Assembly (NCBI GenBank): GCA_017522065.1
Contig: JAFXAD010000035.1
Span: 43,188-107,187, forward strand
DNA length: 64,000 bases
Direction: 5' to 3'
Source of the DNA: Bacteroidales bacterium
GTDB taxonomy: Bacteria > Bacteroidota > Bacteroidia > Bacteroidales > P3
The stretch's first letter is position 1. Each line of letters starts with the position of its first letter. Positions 30,001 to 36,193 of the stretch are shown piece by piece. A model generated the notes under the pieces. The model saw only the letters and a list, made by a program, of their open reading frames with translations, was not told the DNA's origin and did no database searches. The position numbers and the translations under genes were made by a program.

Positions 30001-33000
30001 CCTCTACCTCAACCAGACCAGCGGCAACTACGTATACTACAACCCGACCTACACCTATCATCGCGACGGCGACTACGACAGCATCTGCCTGCTCATGTTG
30101 ACCCTCACCCAGAATGTGGCTACCAGCGACGTGGTTAACTTCCCCGTCAGCCTCGGCACCCTCACCTATGGCGACCAGGTCTTCAACTTCAACAGCCTCA
30201 ATGTTGTCGGACACGCCGACACAACCGTCAGCGCTCAGGTACACTTCGCTTCCAACTATTACTGCGACAGCGTTGTCAGCTTGACTGTCAACGTCATCAA
30301 CAACTACTACTCGCAAGGAAGCGACGACATCTGCGTATCGCAGAGCACCTACAACTGGCATAACCGCGACTACGACGTTGCTACTACCAACTACGATGCT
30401 TATCGTCAATTCAACATCTACGATACCATCGTAAGTGGCGACTCGTTGACTACACGCATTGAGTACCTCACTCTGAAACAGCACCCGATTGTCTACGCTA
30501 CCGAGCGCCGTACCGCTTGCGATACCTACACTTGGAACGGACAGACCTTCGGCGAAACACGTGAGCCTTCGTACAACGCTACCGCTATCCTCACCAACGA
30601 GTATGGTTGCGACAGCATCGTTACTTTGGTCCTCACCATGAACTACAATACCAACCAAAGCAACAACCTCTGGTACTTCGACTCTGTACGCTGGTCATAT
30701 ACCGGCTGGACATACGCCGATGGTTTCGACACAACGATTACCCAATCGGGTGTATACACTCACGAGTATACCACAGCCGACGGTTGCCCGAGCGTCGACC
30801 AACTCGAGGTCCACATCTTCCCCTATGCTCCTGTCACCGAAACGGTCACCGCTTGCGACAGCTACACTTGGGAAGGTCAAACCTACACCACCGACACTAT
30901 AGTCTGGGCTTATCGTAACCGCCAGGTTACCTCCGACGATGGTCAGCTTACTGCTTGGGGTAACATTGTCGATACTCTCAACCTCACTGTCAACCACCGC
31001 ACCGACAGCAACTATGTGGTTACCGCTTGCGATAGCTACAACTGGTTCGCCGGCAGCTACGTGATGACTAATGAGAGCGGCTACACCGACTTCACTTACG
31101 ACGAACTTGGCAATCCTGTGATGCACGATGCCGTTGCTTACACCGAGTCGGGTATCTACTATCGTGAATACACCACAGCAGAAGGCTGCCCGAGCGTCGA
31201 TTGGCTGACCCTCACCGTCAACCACAACAGTGGCCACAGCGTCGATGCAGGCACAGTATGCGACAGCTACATCTACAACAATGGCTTCGCAACCGACACC
31301 TTCACGACCAGCGGTCCTCACTACTTCACCTATAGCGATGCCAACGAGTGCACCAGCATCGACACCGTTGCCCTCAACGTCCTCTACAAGAGCGTCGTCG
31401 AGTTCGACACCGTCGGTTGCAACAGCTACACTTGGGACGGCACCACCTATACCGCTTCTGGCGAGTACACCAAGACCTACACTGCAGCTAACGGCTGCGA
31501 CAGCGTTGTGACCATGAACCTCACCATCGGCACCCACCCGACCTACGCAGTGGTCGAAACCACCAGCTGCGGTCCTTACACCTGGGTTGTCAACGGCGAG
31601 ACTGTCGATGTCTTCACCGAAAGTGTCGAGACCTCTACTGAGTTCATGAATCCCAACACGGGTTGCGACTCGGTCGTCTACCTGCGTCTGACTGTCTTCA
31701 ATGCTCCTGTCATCGATTCTGCTGTCACCGTCTGCGAAAGCCAGATGCCTTACACCTGGCGCGGACAAACCCTCACCGAGGCTGGCACGGCTACCGTGGC
31801 CTTCCCGATCGAGAACAACTGCGACAGCACCATCAACATGACTCTCACCGTCAACCCGACGCTCTACACCAACCTCACCGCTGGCGTATGCCTCGGACTT
31901 GGCTACGAGGGCTATGACTTCAGCATCCCGGCCGACAGCCTGACGGAAGCTGGCACCTACACCTTCGTCCGCAATATCGCTTCTGAGCAGTTCGGCTGCG
32001 ATAGCATTGTCACTCTGACAATAACCGTTGGCGACATAATCACTGCCGCTGCCGTTGCTACCGCTTGCGACAGCTACACCTGGAACGGTATGGACTACAC
32101 CACCTCGGGTACCTACTTCACCGAGCCTTACCAGAACGAACAGGGCTGCCTCAGTGTGGATACTCTCCATCTGACCATCAACGTCAACGCCGGCCACAGC
32201 ACCACAGCTGCTGCTTGCGACAGCTACGAATGGAACGATGTGGTCTACACCACCTCCGGCACCTACACCTTCGACTACGCTGACAACAACGGTTGCGCCA
32301 GCACAGACACCCTCGTGCTGACCATCAATTCCAGCATTAGCAATGTCGACAGCGTCGTCGCTTGCGACAGCTACGCTTGGAACGGCAACGTCTACACCAC
32401 CAGCGGCATGTACGAGCACAGCTACTACACCAGCGAGAACTGCAACGGTATCGACACTCTCTTCCTGACTGTCAACCACAGCAGCTCCACCAACTATGTA
32501 CGCAATGCTTGCGACAGCTACACCTGGAACGACAATGTCTACACTGTCAGCGGTGTCTATACCTATGACTACATCAGCGCCGAAGGCTGCGCCAGCACCG
32601 ATACGCTCACGCTCACTGTCCGTAACAATACGAATAGCAGCGTAACGCTCAGCGTCTGCGACAGCTACATGTGGAATGGTGATATCTACACCACTTCAGG
32701 CGACTACACCTATGCCTACACTGCTGCCAACGGCTGCGCCAGCGTCGACACTCTGCATCTGACGGTGAACTACAACACCAACAGCGGCACTACGGCTACC
32801 GCTTGCGACAGCTACAGCTGGAACGGCACCACCTACACTCAGAGCGGCACCTACTATCGCCACTACAACACTGCTAACCTCTGCCCCAGCGTGGATACGC
32901 TCTATCTGACCATCAACAATAGCACCAGCACGACCGTCAGCGAGACGGCTTGCAACAGCTATACTTGGAACAACCAGACCTACTCCACCAGCGGATTCTA

Positions 33001-34504
33001 CACTCAGAACTTCAGCAGTGCTAACGGTTGCGACAGCACAGTTACTCTGATGCTCACCATCAACCGTCCGGTGACCACTACGGTCAACGCTACGGCTTGT
33101 GGCAGCTACACCTGGAACGGCCAGACCTATACCACCAGCGGCAACTATACCTACACCACCACGGCTGCTAATGGTTGCGACAGCATCGTAACGCTCGTCC
33201 TCACCATCAACCAGCCTGTCAATACCACCGTCACTGCTACGGCTTGCGACAGCTACACCTGGAACGGTGCCTCCTACACCACCAGCGGTAACTACACGCA
33301 GACCTTCACCACTGTCAACGGTTGCGACAGCGTGGTAACTCTTGCCCTGACCATAAGCCCGGCAATCCAGACCTCGTTCAACGTCAACACTTGCAACAGC
33401 TACACCTGGAACGATGTCACCTACACCACCAGCGGTAACTACACTCACACCTACACCAGCGCTTCTGGCTGCGACAGCGTAGTGACTCTCTACCTGAACA
33501 TCAGCCCGGCTGTCAACATGACCTTCGCTGTGACGGCTTGCGACAGCTACACCTGGGATGGCGTCGACTACACCGCAACGGGTAGCTACACCAATACCTA
33601 CACCGCTCAGGGTGGCTGCGACAGCATCGTGACCCTCATGCTTACTATCAACAACTCTACTACCGGCACCGAAACGGCTACAGCTTGCGAGAGCTACACC
33701 TGGTATGGCCAGACCTATACCGAAACGGGTGAATACACTCACACTCTGACTGCCGCCAACGGATGCGATAGTGTTGTGACCTTGTCGCTCACCATCAACA
33801 ACGGCACAACCGGCATTGACAACCAGACTGCTTGCGGTAGCTACACCTGGATTGACGGACAGACCTACACGGCCTCGACCGACACTCCGACCTATACCCT
33901 CACCGCCGCCAACGGATGCGACAGCGTGGTGACCCTCAACCTGACGGTCAACTACAGCTACGACATCATTGACGAGGTCGCTGCTTGCGACGGCTACATC
34001 TGGATTGACAATGTCAACTACACCGAGAGTACCAACACCCCGACGGTCACCCTCACCGCTGCCAACGGTTGCGACAGTGTCATCACTCTCAACTTGACTA
34101 TCAACCACAGCATCGAAACCTACGACACCATCGACATCCTGCAGACCGAGTTGCCGTACAACTACAACGGTAACAACATCACTGCCGCTGGCGACTATGT
34201 CTTCAATGGCACTACGATGTACGGATGCGACAGCACTGTCTATCTGCACGTCAATGTCACCGCCGTCGGTATCGATGTGGCAACACTCAACGATATTAAG
34301 ATCTACCCGAACCCGACTCGCGGTCGCGTCACCGTTACGGCCGACAACGTAGTCAAGATCGAGGTCCTCGATATCGTGGGTCGCACGGTAGCCACTTTCG
34401 AGAACACCAACACATTTGATATCTCTAACCTTGGCGAAGGCGCTTACACTCTGCGTATCTCACTGCCGGAAGGCGTGACGGTACGTAAGGTCGTCAAGAA
34501 GTAA
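18020..34504 (+). CDS. Giant T9SS-exported repeat protein (5494 residues), adhesin-like
   Basis: Signal peptide about 1-25 (LMLMALLVPWTLQAQ). Then fibronectin-III-like modules (about 227-305, 434-520, 728-816, 1008-1190, 1370-1570), two CUB-like domains (about 317-434 and 1731-1847; the second includes SGDVNATYILTANEPG), two jelly-roll modules opening PYSEDF and PIAEDF (about 524-726, 1568-1727), two copies of a beta-rich domain of about 180 residues (816-1003, 1188-1365), and PKD/Ig-like modules (about 1963-2207). From about 2210 to 5413 runs an array of Cys-rich units of the form ACDSYTWNG..YTTSG...GCDSVVTLxLTIN. The C-terminus (about 5416-5494: IYPNPTRG, GEGAYTLRI, VRKVVKK) is a T9SS type A sorting domain. 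It should cross the outer membrane by T9SS and be surface-anchored. Ligand is unknown; adhesion is inferred. Codon use is GC-richer than surrounding intergenic DNA. Confidence 0.9.
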   Translation: MKPKSTFLRVLMLMALLVPWTLQAQNAKVSEYDYEVTTATYVSIASTGTAWNAVADGYVDISMPFAMYFGETQITDGSTLRVNANGSATFTSLTGSELSPMKYSSGFSDLTANSIYYQASASAVTVEWRKVKAGSNSLSFQLKLYPNGNIEFRYGPMTIASSISVFTGMMSSATDIFRVGGSNWDEITRYTTGTTTRTLSNTYKPDYDATTSQGVVYTFTQPACVKPTAFAAASTADGANFSWTSNGTSFQIEYGTDAAFETAGTVINSSTTTAAVTGLTPFTTYYARVRTMCGTTPSAWSDVVSFMPAIYYTMGTDADISVCTGMIVDDGGYDGDYGSNLNQTMIVRPGTAGKRIHLSGDYSFESGYDYAYIYDGVGTEGTLLATLNGDNGYLDGISSTDASGALTIKITSDGSVFRSGIALMVVCEDMPTCPNPFLPTPLPDGTISWTASTNASSYEVAYGLAGFDINGSNITTVAASGTSTTLTGLASATTYDVYLRAVCASTNETSAWVGPVTFTTACMAMALPYSEDFSSYSGFASTSYPYYGPAVLPQCWDIVSSGTNTALTSGTSAYFGGVGVATGTSYGSMVAYNNYLCLPAYYYNSTSSTYVNYNNQRGSRRYAILPAFTTPLNDVMVSFNYKMSNSNAKLKLYLGYVTNDDTATFTVLNTYDATTTTQTVTEWALSTANVNIPTGARLAFKWQTNYSSSSAVYCGIDNILVEQVPTCRRPSALTVASVTSDAVSLSWTDANASQWEVKVGDPGFDPESEGRSVIVNSTSTTIGYLGFMTEYEAYVRAVCSATDKSDWSNMVTFKTKCPQGGDVEVTGTTTAQNYTLPVNTYYGYSYTQQIITAEEIGGAQTFNAISFNYAYTSPNNSESSVNIYIGTTNKNSFSTTTDYVDPSTLTLVYSGPLVCNEGWNEFTFTTPFVYNGTDNIVVACDENASSYSGSSYKFNTQSTSDYKALAYYSDTYNPDPNDLSSYSGSKTRYMYRSWMKLVSPCVVPCAAPEEVAVVPDVTSAVATWDATSADSYVVKYGPTGFNPATAGTSVNASTNTATLSNLEGYTLYDVYVASVCGSETSNYTMVTFRTRSNCNAPENVAVANVTNASAVVSWDAEELGAGAYWTIKYGPAGFDPATEGTAVTTTTNTNELVGLDPNAKYDVRVMLVCSNVLSSVWTDPITFTTACPGEMTMIVGDVTSTSSNQPTNFYYKYSLTEQIYTSAEIGGANTFTSIAFNYASDVDDSRDVVIYLGETSKNSFTSTSDWISTSSMTQVYAGQLVATAPGWVNVTFSTPFEYTGSGNLVVAVDDNTGSFSSNRSWNTYTSAVSNQAMYVYSDGTNYDPTNCTTSGTRTSSKNQIRLGYCDASVTCFAPANFTSLVKVDTVALSWNLRHDLRPIVSDVEIKYGPEGFNQETEGYSIFLTNGDTNFILTPNELAYGKTFDCYIRTVCDAANDDYSPWQKTTFTTLPSCWVPEVTSIDGVTTNTITFSWTENTLPTAAQQWEIAYGPNGFDPDDARQASYVVANTNSNFVLSGLKHSTVYEIYVRSLCSADDYSDWSQSFLMATNCAPWTEDDLPIAEDFSVVGSNQLPPCWQRINHGTNYNTYPYVSGTRLYFSSYYSSSYNLGDQYAVMPEVTANMADLDLTFEAYYGSSADLEVGVMSDPTDTNTFTLIETIDLTSSMTEYTVPLESYTGNGHYVALRMTKSTSGSKSIYVDNLVLKVRENINTLADNGGNFTICNEYVVPTVDDNENYSGDVNATYILTANEPGKVLHLTGSYDLEYGYDFVEIFDGTTSLGRFTGEGNIDIKTATHDWNNHNSLRMVFTTDADNTFDHSGFKFFAACECPAPNSDTVFYNVDTVGSYVWVNGRTYNNVSNSIIASDRSWAAEFYQPNVAGCDSVVHSLNLVIHPSYQLTRNAEICQRDTFQNFYGQVLTATGTYTGTALTIHGADSTTTLNLQMHGAPDAYVYYNGRNVTAPITGFCDGAPLVLTGQSNNANATFTWEDGTTGATHTVYPHENATYTMTVRETAYGCTSLPVNVNVTTTPVADPVIAVTDSVICFGDTVTLTVSDENAIEGVTFRWSNGATGNSITVVPTATTTYTVTATTTTNCATTATQTVTVNALPVVTIANSANEICLGSDLTLTATAVEGYNYSWNATSGTGLNTNALSVVPSVTGNYFATVTVTDQNGCVSEFRNTAVAVHPSYEMEVSASDCEQNLPYLFGTQQLSTDGLYNETFTIAHGCDSIVHLTFTVLDTAVENSYRELCQGTAFTFGEGQYMQNYVAETTTDISYLDITGHCPVLNVLHLTVNNPAATSFERVVCDSTEWNGITYTESGNQIQTLATTKGCDSVVTMVLTVNYHSFAERTEVACDSLVWNNETYYTAGDYTQNFIGADQNGCDSTETVHLTAVNNATYTNDVICATNAYTWIDGDTYNMSEHGGNIIHRLAENTAEGCPQYMVLDLTVNLPADTTLWTNEYACDEYVIDTVACEGNIVTHYVRNSGDYMFRILENGNTVIKRVHLTIGTSTHHTNVVEACVPYTWQIQTGYDTINAMPLYTNIGPIWNDTIISFQMPDAGCGNIEVLRFTAIHPEVRYTDVTLCSNTGYSFVNEGGWNDDVINYNLQDGINKFALYVDPTDVDANQCRYNDTLRVNVLRSYNEVNNLFLCESQISYDSENDESYYAIEDAHDTVFKLKVNGKISDAIASTGYGFYWASSSFTVQTVDGCDSTVNYYWYVFPTVYETQQVAACYNYTWEENGRTYNESTIDTVIRENAYDWYGVASCDYGYILDLTVTDTIRNYDTTIVCTSYEYDGTTYRDSRTFREVVGQTAEGCDIVDYHTYEVRQRQLTDVYVVSTDPYLWHGETYTASTNNAFYNTTDINGCDSTLNLHFTKVDSVIVCEGLLPYTTDFGFVLDTDAVDGQYIAAVNNIDTIISYVILRETHDVLTQNAACDYYTWRHGSDTIGTYTADGTYTYSYTNEAGCPSVDTLKLTLLHNTNASEAQVACDSYTWHDVTYNASGVYTYAYNAATNGCPSVDTLHLTINVNTASKYNVTACYEYEWNNVVFTASDSVVMAVLDENGCSAMDTLVLTINGSTVSEETTIVNEPSYRYNGVLYTIPAGQQAADFMVIDTLDVPNQYGCDSILHMTLKLRQGNIYNDTVNYCGIYTWRNGHRYGWLSMAERQAHGMAFYMDLTDSSYVMTNPIYNTYNADGSVDMTYVLWLTLSETAITYETIADAVPLTWNSYTLDTTTGDNIDLSAFTAANVTADTTVVIEKRFGSTYYCDSVVYYTVNLRYNYNTADTAICGTETEFVWNEMTYPVSVYNHTYEFTQTVNAGTLNEQVTTMRVLYKSPITSTVSATACDVYTWNNQKYYTSGAYNQTLTANDGCDSVVTLNLTVNRSTSTATTVASCDQSYVWIVGGDTVGVYTANGTYMSDIDTTGTCPAQDTLYLTIYPDSSFSYTATACDSYTWERDGMTYTESDTLVSVFTDANGCPASEKVYLTVNKSVNTYEEISVVSGSYRLNGVLYTYPFDDTIDFSYTAVNGCDSTHHIHLVISQYQFVTENESACGMFTWSRNGHSYEYTNEPGALYRDITTGQMVTSMPLDTVGTTIYMLNLMLYEGLTSEATIARFPLSQHTLTIGDTTFDFSAYTADETVNRIVRFDAPASVCDSLVYYTINLVWNYDTVDDVVCGTETSYTWGDASFSGLIPDTTMLFTRVFNQGTADEQVTTKRVYIRPLNIVNIADTACDSYTWNDSVYTVSGNYSQTFAGTNGCDSVTNLALVIYNNSSNDLVADVCDTYTWIDNGTTVGTYTTSGVYTNAYTDVHGCASTDTLHLTVRYNSSHSATVVACDSYTWTATDSINGTGLTYAASNDAILGPAYTSASGCPSVDTLHLTVNYSTSNTIDMYESEGYRYTFQDGHSVMYTEPLNSIVDHFTNAAGCDSTLNINLHIGQAAYNVETVTACNSYTWHDSTYVWISAEERAAHNNALYLNQTSGNYVYYNPTYTYHRDGDYDSICLLMLTLTQNVATSDVVNFPVSLGTLTYGDQVFNFNSLNVVGHADTTVSAQVHFASNYYCDSVVSLTVNVINNYYSQGSDDICVSQSTYNWHNRDYDVATTNYDAYRQFNIYDTIVSGDSLTTRIEYLTLKQHPIVYATERRTACDTYTWNGQTFGETREPSYNATAILTNEYGCDSIVTLVLTMNYNTNQSNNLWYFDSVRWSYTGWTYADGFDTTITQSGVYTHEYTTADGCPSVDQLEVHIFPYAPVTETVTACDSYTWEGQTYTTDTIVWAYRNRQVTSDDGQLTAWGNIVDTLNLTVNHRTDSNYVVTACDSYNWFAGSYVMTNESGYTDFTYDELGNPVMHDAVAYTESGIYYREYTTAEGCPSVDWLTLTVNHNSGHSVDAGTVCDSYIYNNGFATDTFTTSGPHYFTYSDANECTSIDTVALNVLYKSVVEFDTVGCNSYTWDGTTYTASGEYTKTYTAANGCDSVVTMNLTIGTHPTYAVVETTSCGPYTWVVNGETVDVFTESVETSTEFMNPNTGCDSVVYLRLTVFNAPVIDSAVTVCESQMPYTWRGQTLTEAGTATVAFPIENNCDSTINMTLTVNPTLYTNLTAGVCLGLGYEGYDFSIPADSLTEAGTYTFVRNIASEQFGCDSIVTLTITVGDIITAAAVATACDSYTWNGMDYTTSGTYFTEPYQNEQGCLSVDTLHLTINVNAGHSTTAAACDSYEWNDVVYTTSGTYTFDYADNNGCASTDTLVLTINSSISNVDSVVACDSYAWNGNVYTTSGMYEHSYYTSENCNGIDTLFLTVNHSSSTNYVRNACDSYTWNDNVYTVSGVYTYDYISAEGCASTDTLTLTVRNNTNSSVTLSVCDSYMWNGDIYTTSGDYTYAYTAANGCASVDTLHLTVNYNTNSGTTATACDSYSWNGTTYTQSGTYYRHYNTANLCPSVDTLYLTINNSTSTTVSETACNSYTWNNQTYSTSGFYTQNFSSANGCDSTVTLMLTINRPVTTTVNATACGSYTWNGQTYTTSGNYTYTTTAANGCDSIVTLVLTINQPVNTTVTATACDSYTWNGASYTTSGNYTQTFTTVNGCDSVVTLALTISPAIQTSFNVNTCNSYTWNDVTYTTSGNYTHTYTSASGCDSVVTLYLNISPAVNMTFAVTACDSYTWDGVDYTATGSYTNTYTAQGGCDSIVTLMLTINNSTTGTETATACESYTWYGQTYTETGEYTHTLTAANGCDSVVTLSLTINNGTTGIDNQTACGSYTWIDGQTYTASTDTPTYTLTAANGCDSVVTLNLTVNYSYDIIDEVAACDGYIWIDNVNYTESTNTPTVTLTAANGCDSVITLNLTINHSIETYDTIDILQTELPYNYNGNNITAAGDYVFNGTTMYGCDSTVYLHVNVTAVGIDVATLNDIKIYPNPTRGRVTVTADNVVKIEVLDIVGRTVATFENTNTFDISNLGEGAYTLRISLPEGVTVRKVVKK
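20490..21020 (+). other. AT-rich domain copy inside the giant gene
   Basis: This segment encodes the first copy of a 180-residue beta domain (about residues 816-1003; TYYGYSYTQQIITAEEIGG). Its codons are visibly AT-richer than both flanks and than the second copy at 21582-22112, although the two proteins align well (TxxEQI...SAEIGGA; IYLGETSKNSF against IYIGTTNKNSF). Confidence 0.55.
27344..30517 (+). repeat. Three higher-order super-repeats of about 1.2 kb within the giant gene
   Basis: Related compound modules start at 27344, 28583 and 29762. Each opens YRYNGVLYT, YRLNGVLYT or YRYTFQDGHSVMYT, and contains a GCDS unit, a Trp-rich insert (YTWRNGHRYGW, FTWSRNGHSYE, YTWHDSTYVW), a YCDSVVYYTVNL-like unit and a CGTETEFVW-like unit. 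The first two are followed by three simple units before the next copy. Tyr-to-Tyr distances are 1239 and 1179 bases. Confidence 0.7.
32066..34135 (+). repeat. Coding tandem repeat with exact 147-bp period
   Basis: The unit cysteine codons fall at 32066, 32216, 32363, 32510, 32657, 32804, 32951, 33098, 33245, 33392, 33539, 33686, 33833 and 33986. Spacing is 150, then 147 eleven times, then 153. Each 49-residue unit has two cysteines about 25 residues apart (ACDSYTW...NGCDSV). Sequence between units has diverged while length has not. Confidence 0.92.
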
Positions 34505-34532
34505 CCTTCTTCAAGTAACACTCTTAGTAATG

Positions 34533-34562
34533 GCGTCCGGCTCCGGCCGGACGCTTTTTTTT
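34533..34562 (+). terminator. Terminator after the giant gene
   Basis: GCGTCCGG (34533-34540) pairs with CCGGACGC (34547-34554), followed by eight T. It is a strong GC-rich intrinsic terminator starting 28 bases past the stop codon. Confidence 0.92.
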
Positions 34563-34603
34563 CATCATTTTTTTATTATGGTTTCCATATTAAAAAAATT
34601 ATG

Positions 34604-34611
34604 TATATTTG
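34604..34611 (+). promoter_or_regulatory. -7 box for the second T9SS substrate gene
   Basis: TATATTTG is an exact TAnnTTTG match. It would give a start near 34618 and a leader of about 100 bases before the ATG at 34716. A TTTC upstream is an imperfect -33. Confidence 0.45.
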
Positions 34612-34715
34612 CAAAATAAACAAAAATAACGACATTGCTGTAATACAGCGCATTGCAGTAATAGTTGTGCTCTTGGGCTACAAAAACAACAAATTATCAA
34701 TCAAATAATCAGATT

Positions 34716-36158
34716 ATGATGAAACGTTTATTAGTCTTTCTTGTGTTTGTGATTGCAGTTTCGGCTGCATCACAGTCTTTTGCCACTTCTGTAGTGAAAG
34801 ACTCGCCAACCAAGTCGAACGACGATGTCGCTATCTTCACCGTCGTATGGTCGGGCGAATTCACCACTACGTATACGGCATCGCCCTATCTTGGCCTCTC
34901 GGCTACCTATGTCGACGGTATGGGCATTACGAGGAACACCTCGCTGACATTCACCAATGGCAGCGAAGTCTACGTCTCGCCATTTTGCCCTGTCAATGCC
35001 GGTGTCTACACCGTCACCGCAAGACCATTCGTGGCAGGCGACTCGCTCGACGCAGCTACGGCTACGGCAACTCTCACAATCCTTCCTGCCCAACTGTCTA
35101 TCGACAACAGCATCGTTTCCATCACCAAGTTCTACGATGGCAACAATGTGGCCAATGTTGTTGATCATGGCACTATTAACGGACTTCTGGGTTATGACAA
35201 CCTCACACCCTATGTGGTGGCGCACTATGACGACCCGAACGTGGGTTCCGAGAAGGATGTTACGGTAACGTTCTCCGTCTATGGAGCCACATCGGGCAAT
35301 TATGTCGTTGTGCCCTCTCAAAAAATCCTGCACCACGGCGCTATCATCGAAGATATGAGAGCCGACACCAACTATGGCGGCAACGGTGTGAACGAGGGTA
35401 TTGAGGTCGCTGCTTACGGCTACTGTGCAGGTGGCGGTTCTATCGAATACCACCTCTTGTCGGGCAATCCTGACCAGTACAATATCGACTTCGATGATAA
35501 TGCCATTGCAGATGTCAACTGGACCAACCTTGCCACACCAGGCAGTGAAGGTACCATCAACATCAATTTCCCGTCAGGATTACCTACCGGCGACTATGGC
35601 GCAACGCTCACGTTCCGCGACCATAACTATCCTACGCTCATTAGCCCGGGCATAAGATTGTCGTTGCATGTCAATCTGCCTGAAACATACGTAATGCCTC
35701 TGTTCAGCGATGTCATTGCCCTTATCGACACTTGCCACTGCCTCACCGATGTGCAATGGTATCATCGCGAAGCTGGCGAGACCCAGTGGACTCTCATTCC
35801 CGGAGCCAACGACTATGTCTACCAGCAGGAAGGCGGACTTACGGGCGAGTATTTTGCAAGCTGCAAGATGAACGGTGTTCAGACTTACACATGCCCGCAG
35901 CAGGATATGGAAAACCTCATCAGCGAATCGAAGGTGACCATCAAGGCTTATCCCAATCCTACAGCAGGCAACGTGACTGTCAGCATCTCCAATGCTCCTC
36001 GCTCCAACCACTGGCTCACCGTTATCAGCGAAGCTGGTGTGGTGCTCGAAAATGTTTCCTTCGTCGGCGACACTGCAACAATCGACATGTCGCGCTACAC
36101 CAAAGGAAGATACATTGTCAGCATCGACGGACATGTGGTGAATATTGTTCGGAACTAA
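34716..36158 (+). CDS. T9SS type A sorting domain protein with YDG-like repeat
   Basis: A 480-residue secreted protein. The ATG at 34716 (MMKRLLVFLVFVIAVSAASQSFA) gives a clean signal peptide; the open frame upstream to 34665 is leader. Residues about 110-190 include the YDG-domain hallmark SITKFYDGNNVANV and GLLGYDNLTPYVV, found in surface repeat proteins. The C-terminus (IKAYPNPTAGNVTVSI, then YTKGRYIVSIDGHVVNIV) is a T9SS sorting domain. It should be exported and surface-attached or released. It lies between the giant gene's terminator and an OmpA-family gene that begins 35 bases downstream, so it may share a transcript with that anchor. Confidence 0.85.
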   Translation: MMKRLLVFLVFVIAVSAASQSFATSVVKDSPTKSNDDVAIFTVVWSGEFTTTYTASPYLGLSATYVDGMGITRNTSLTFTNGSEVYVSPFCPVNAGVYTVTARPFVAGDSLDAATATATLTILPAQLSIDNSIVSITKFYDGNNVANVVDHGTINGLLGYDNLTPYVVAHYDDPNVGSEKDVTVTFSVYGATSGNYVVVPSQKILHHGAIIEDMRADTNYGGNGVNEGIEVAAYGYCAGGGSIEYHLLSGNPDQYNIDFDDNAIADVNWTNLATPGSEGTININFPSGLPTGDYGATLTFRDHNYPTLISPGIRLSLHVNLPETYVMPLFSDVIALIDTCHCLTDVQWYHREAGETQWTLIPGANDYVYQQEGGLTGEYFASCKMNGVQTYTCPQQDMENLISESKVTIKAYPNPTAGNVTVSISNAPRSNHWLTVISEAGVVLENVSFVGDTATIDMSRYTKGRYIVSIDGHVVNIVRN

Positions 36159-36193
36159 TATAATTTTTGAGTAATAATTTAAGCATCATTGAT

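Noticed and set aside
32066-34135. CRISPR-like regular spacing of 147 bp
   Set aside because: The units are coding in one unbroken frame, they diverge in sequence, and there are no cas genes or identical short repeats.
22886-34249. Long - strand open frames opposite the giant gene (up to about 630 codons)
   Set aside because: They mirror the biased codon use and repeats of the + strand gene. Their translations are Val/Gly/Ala-rich with repeated VGVA/VEG strings and no starts or family signals.
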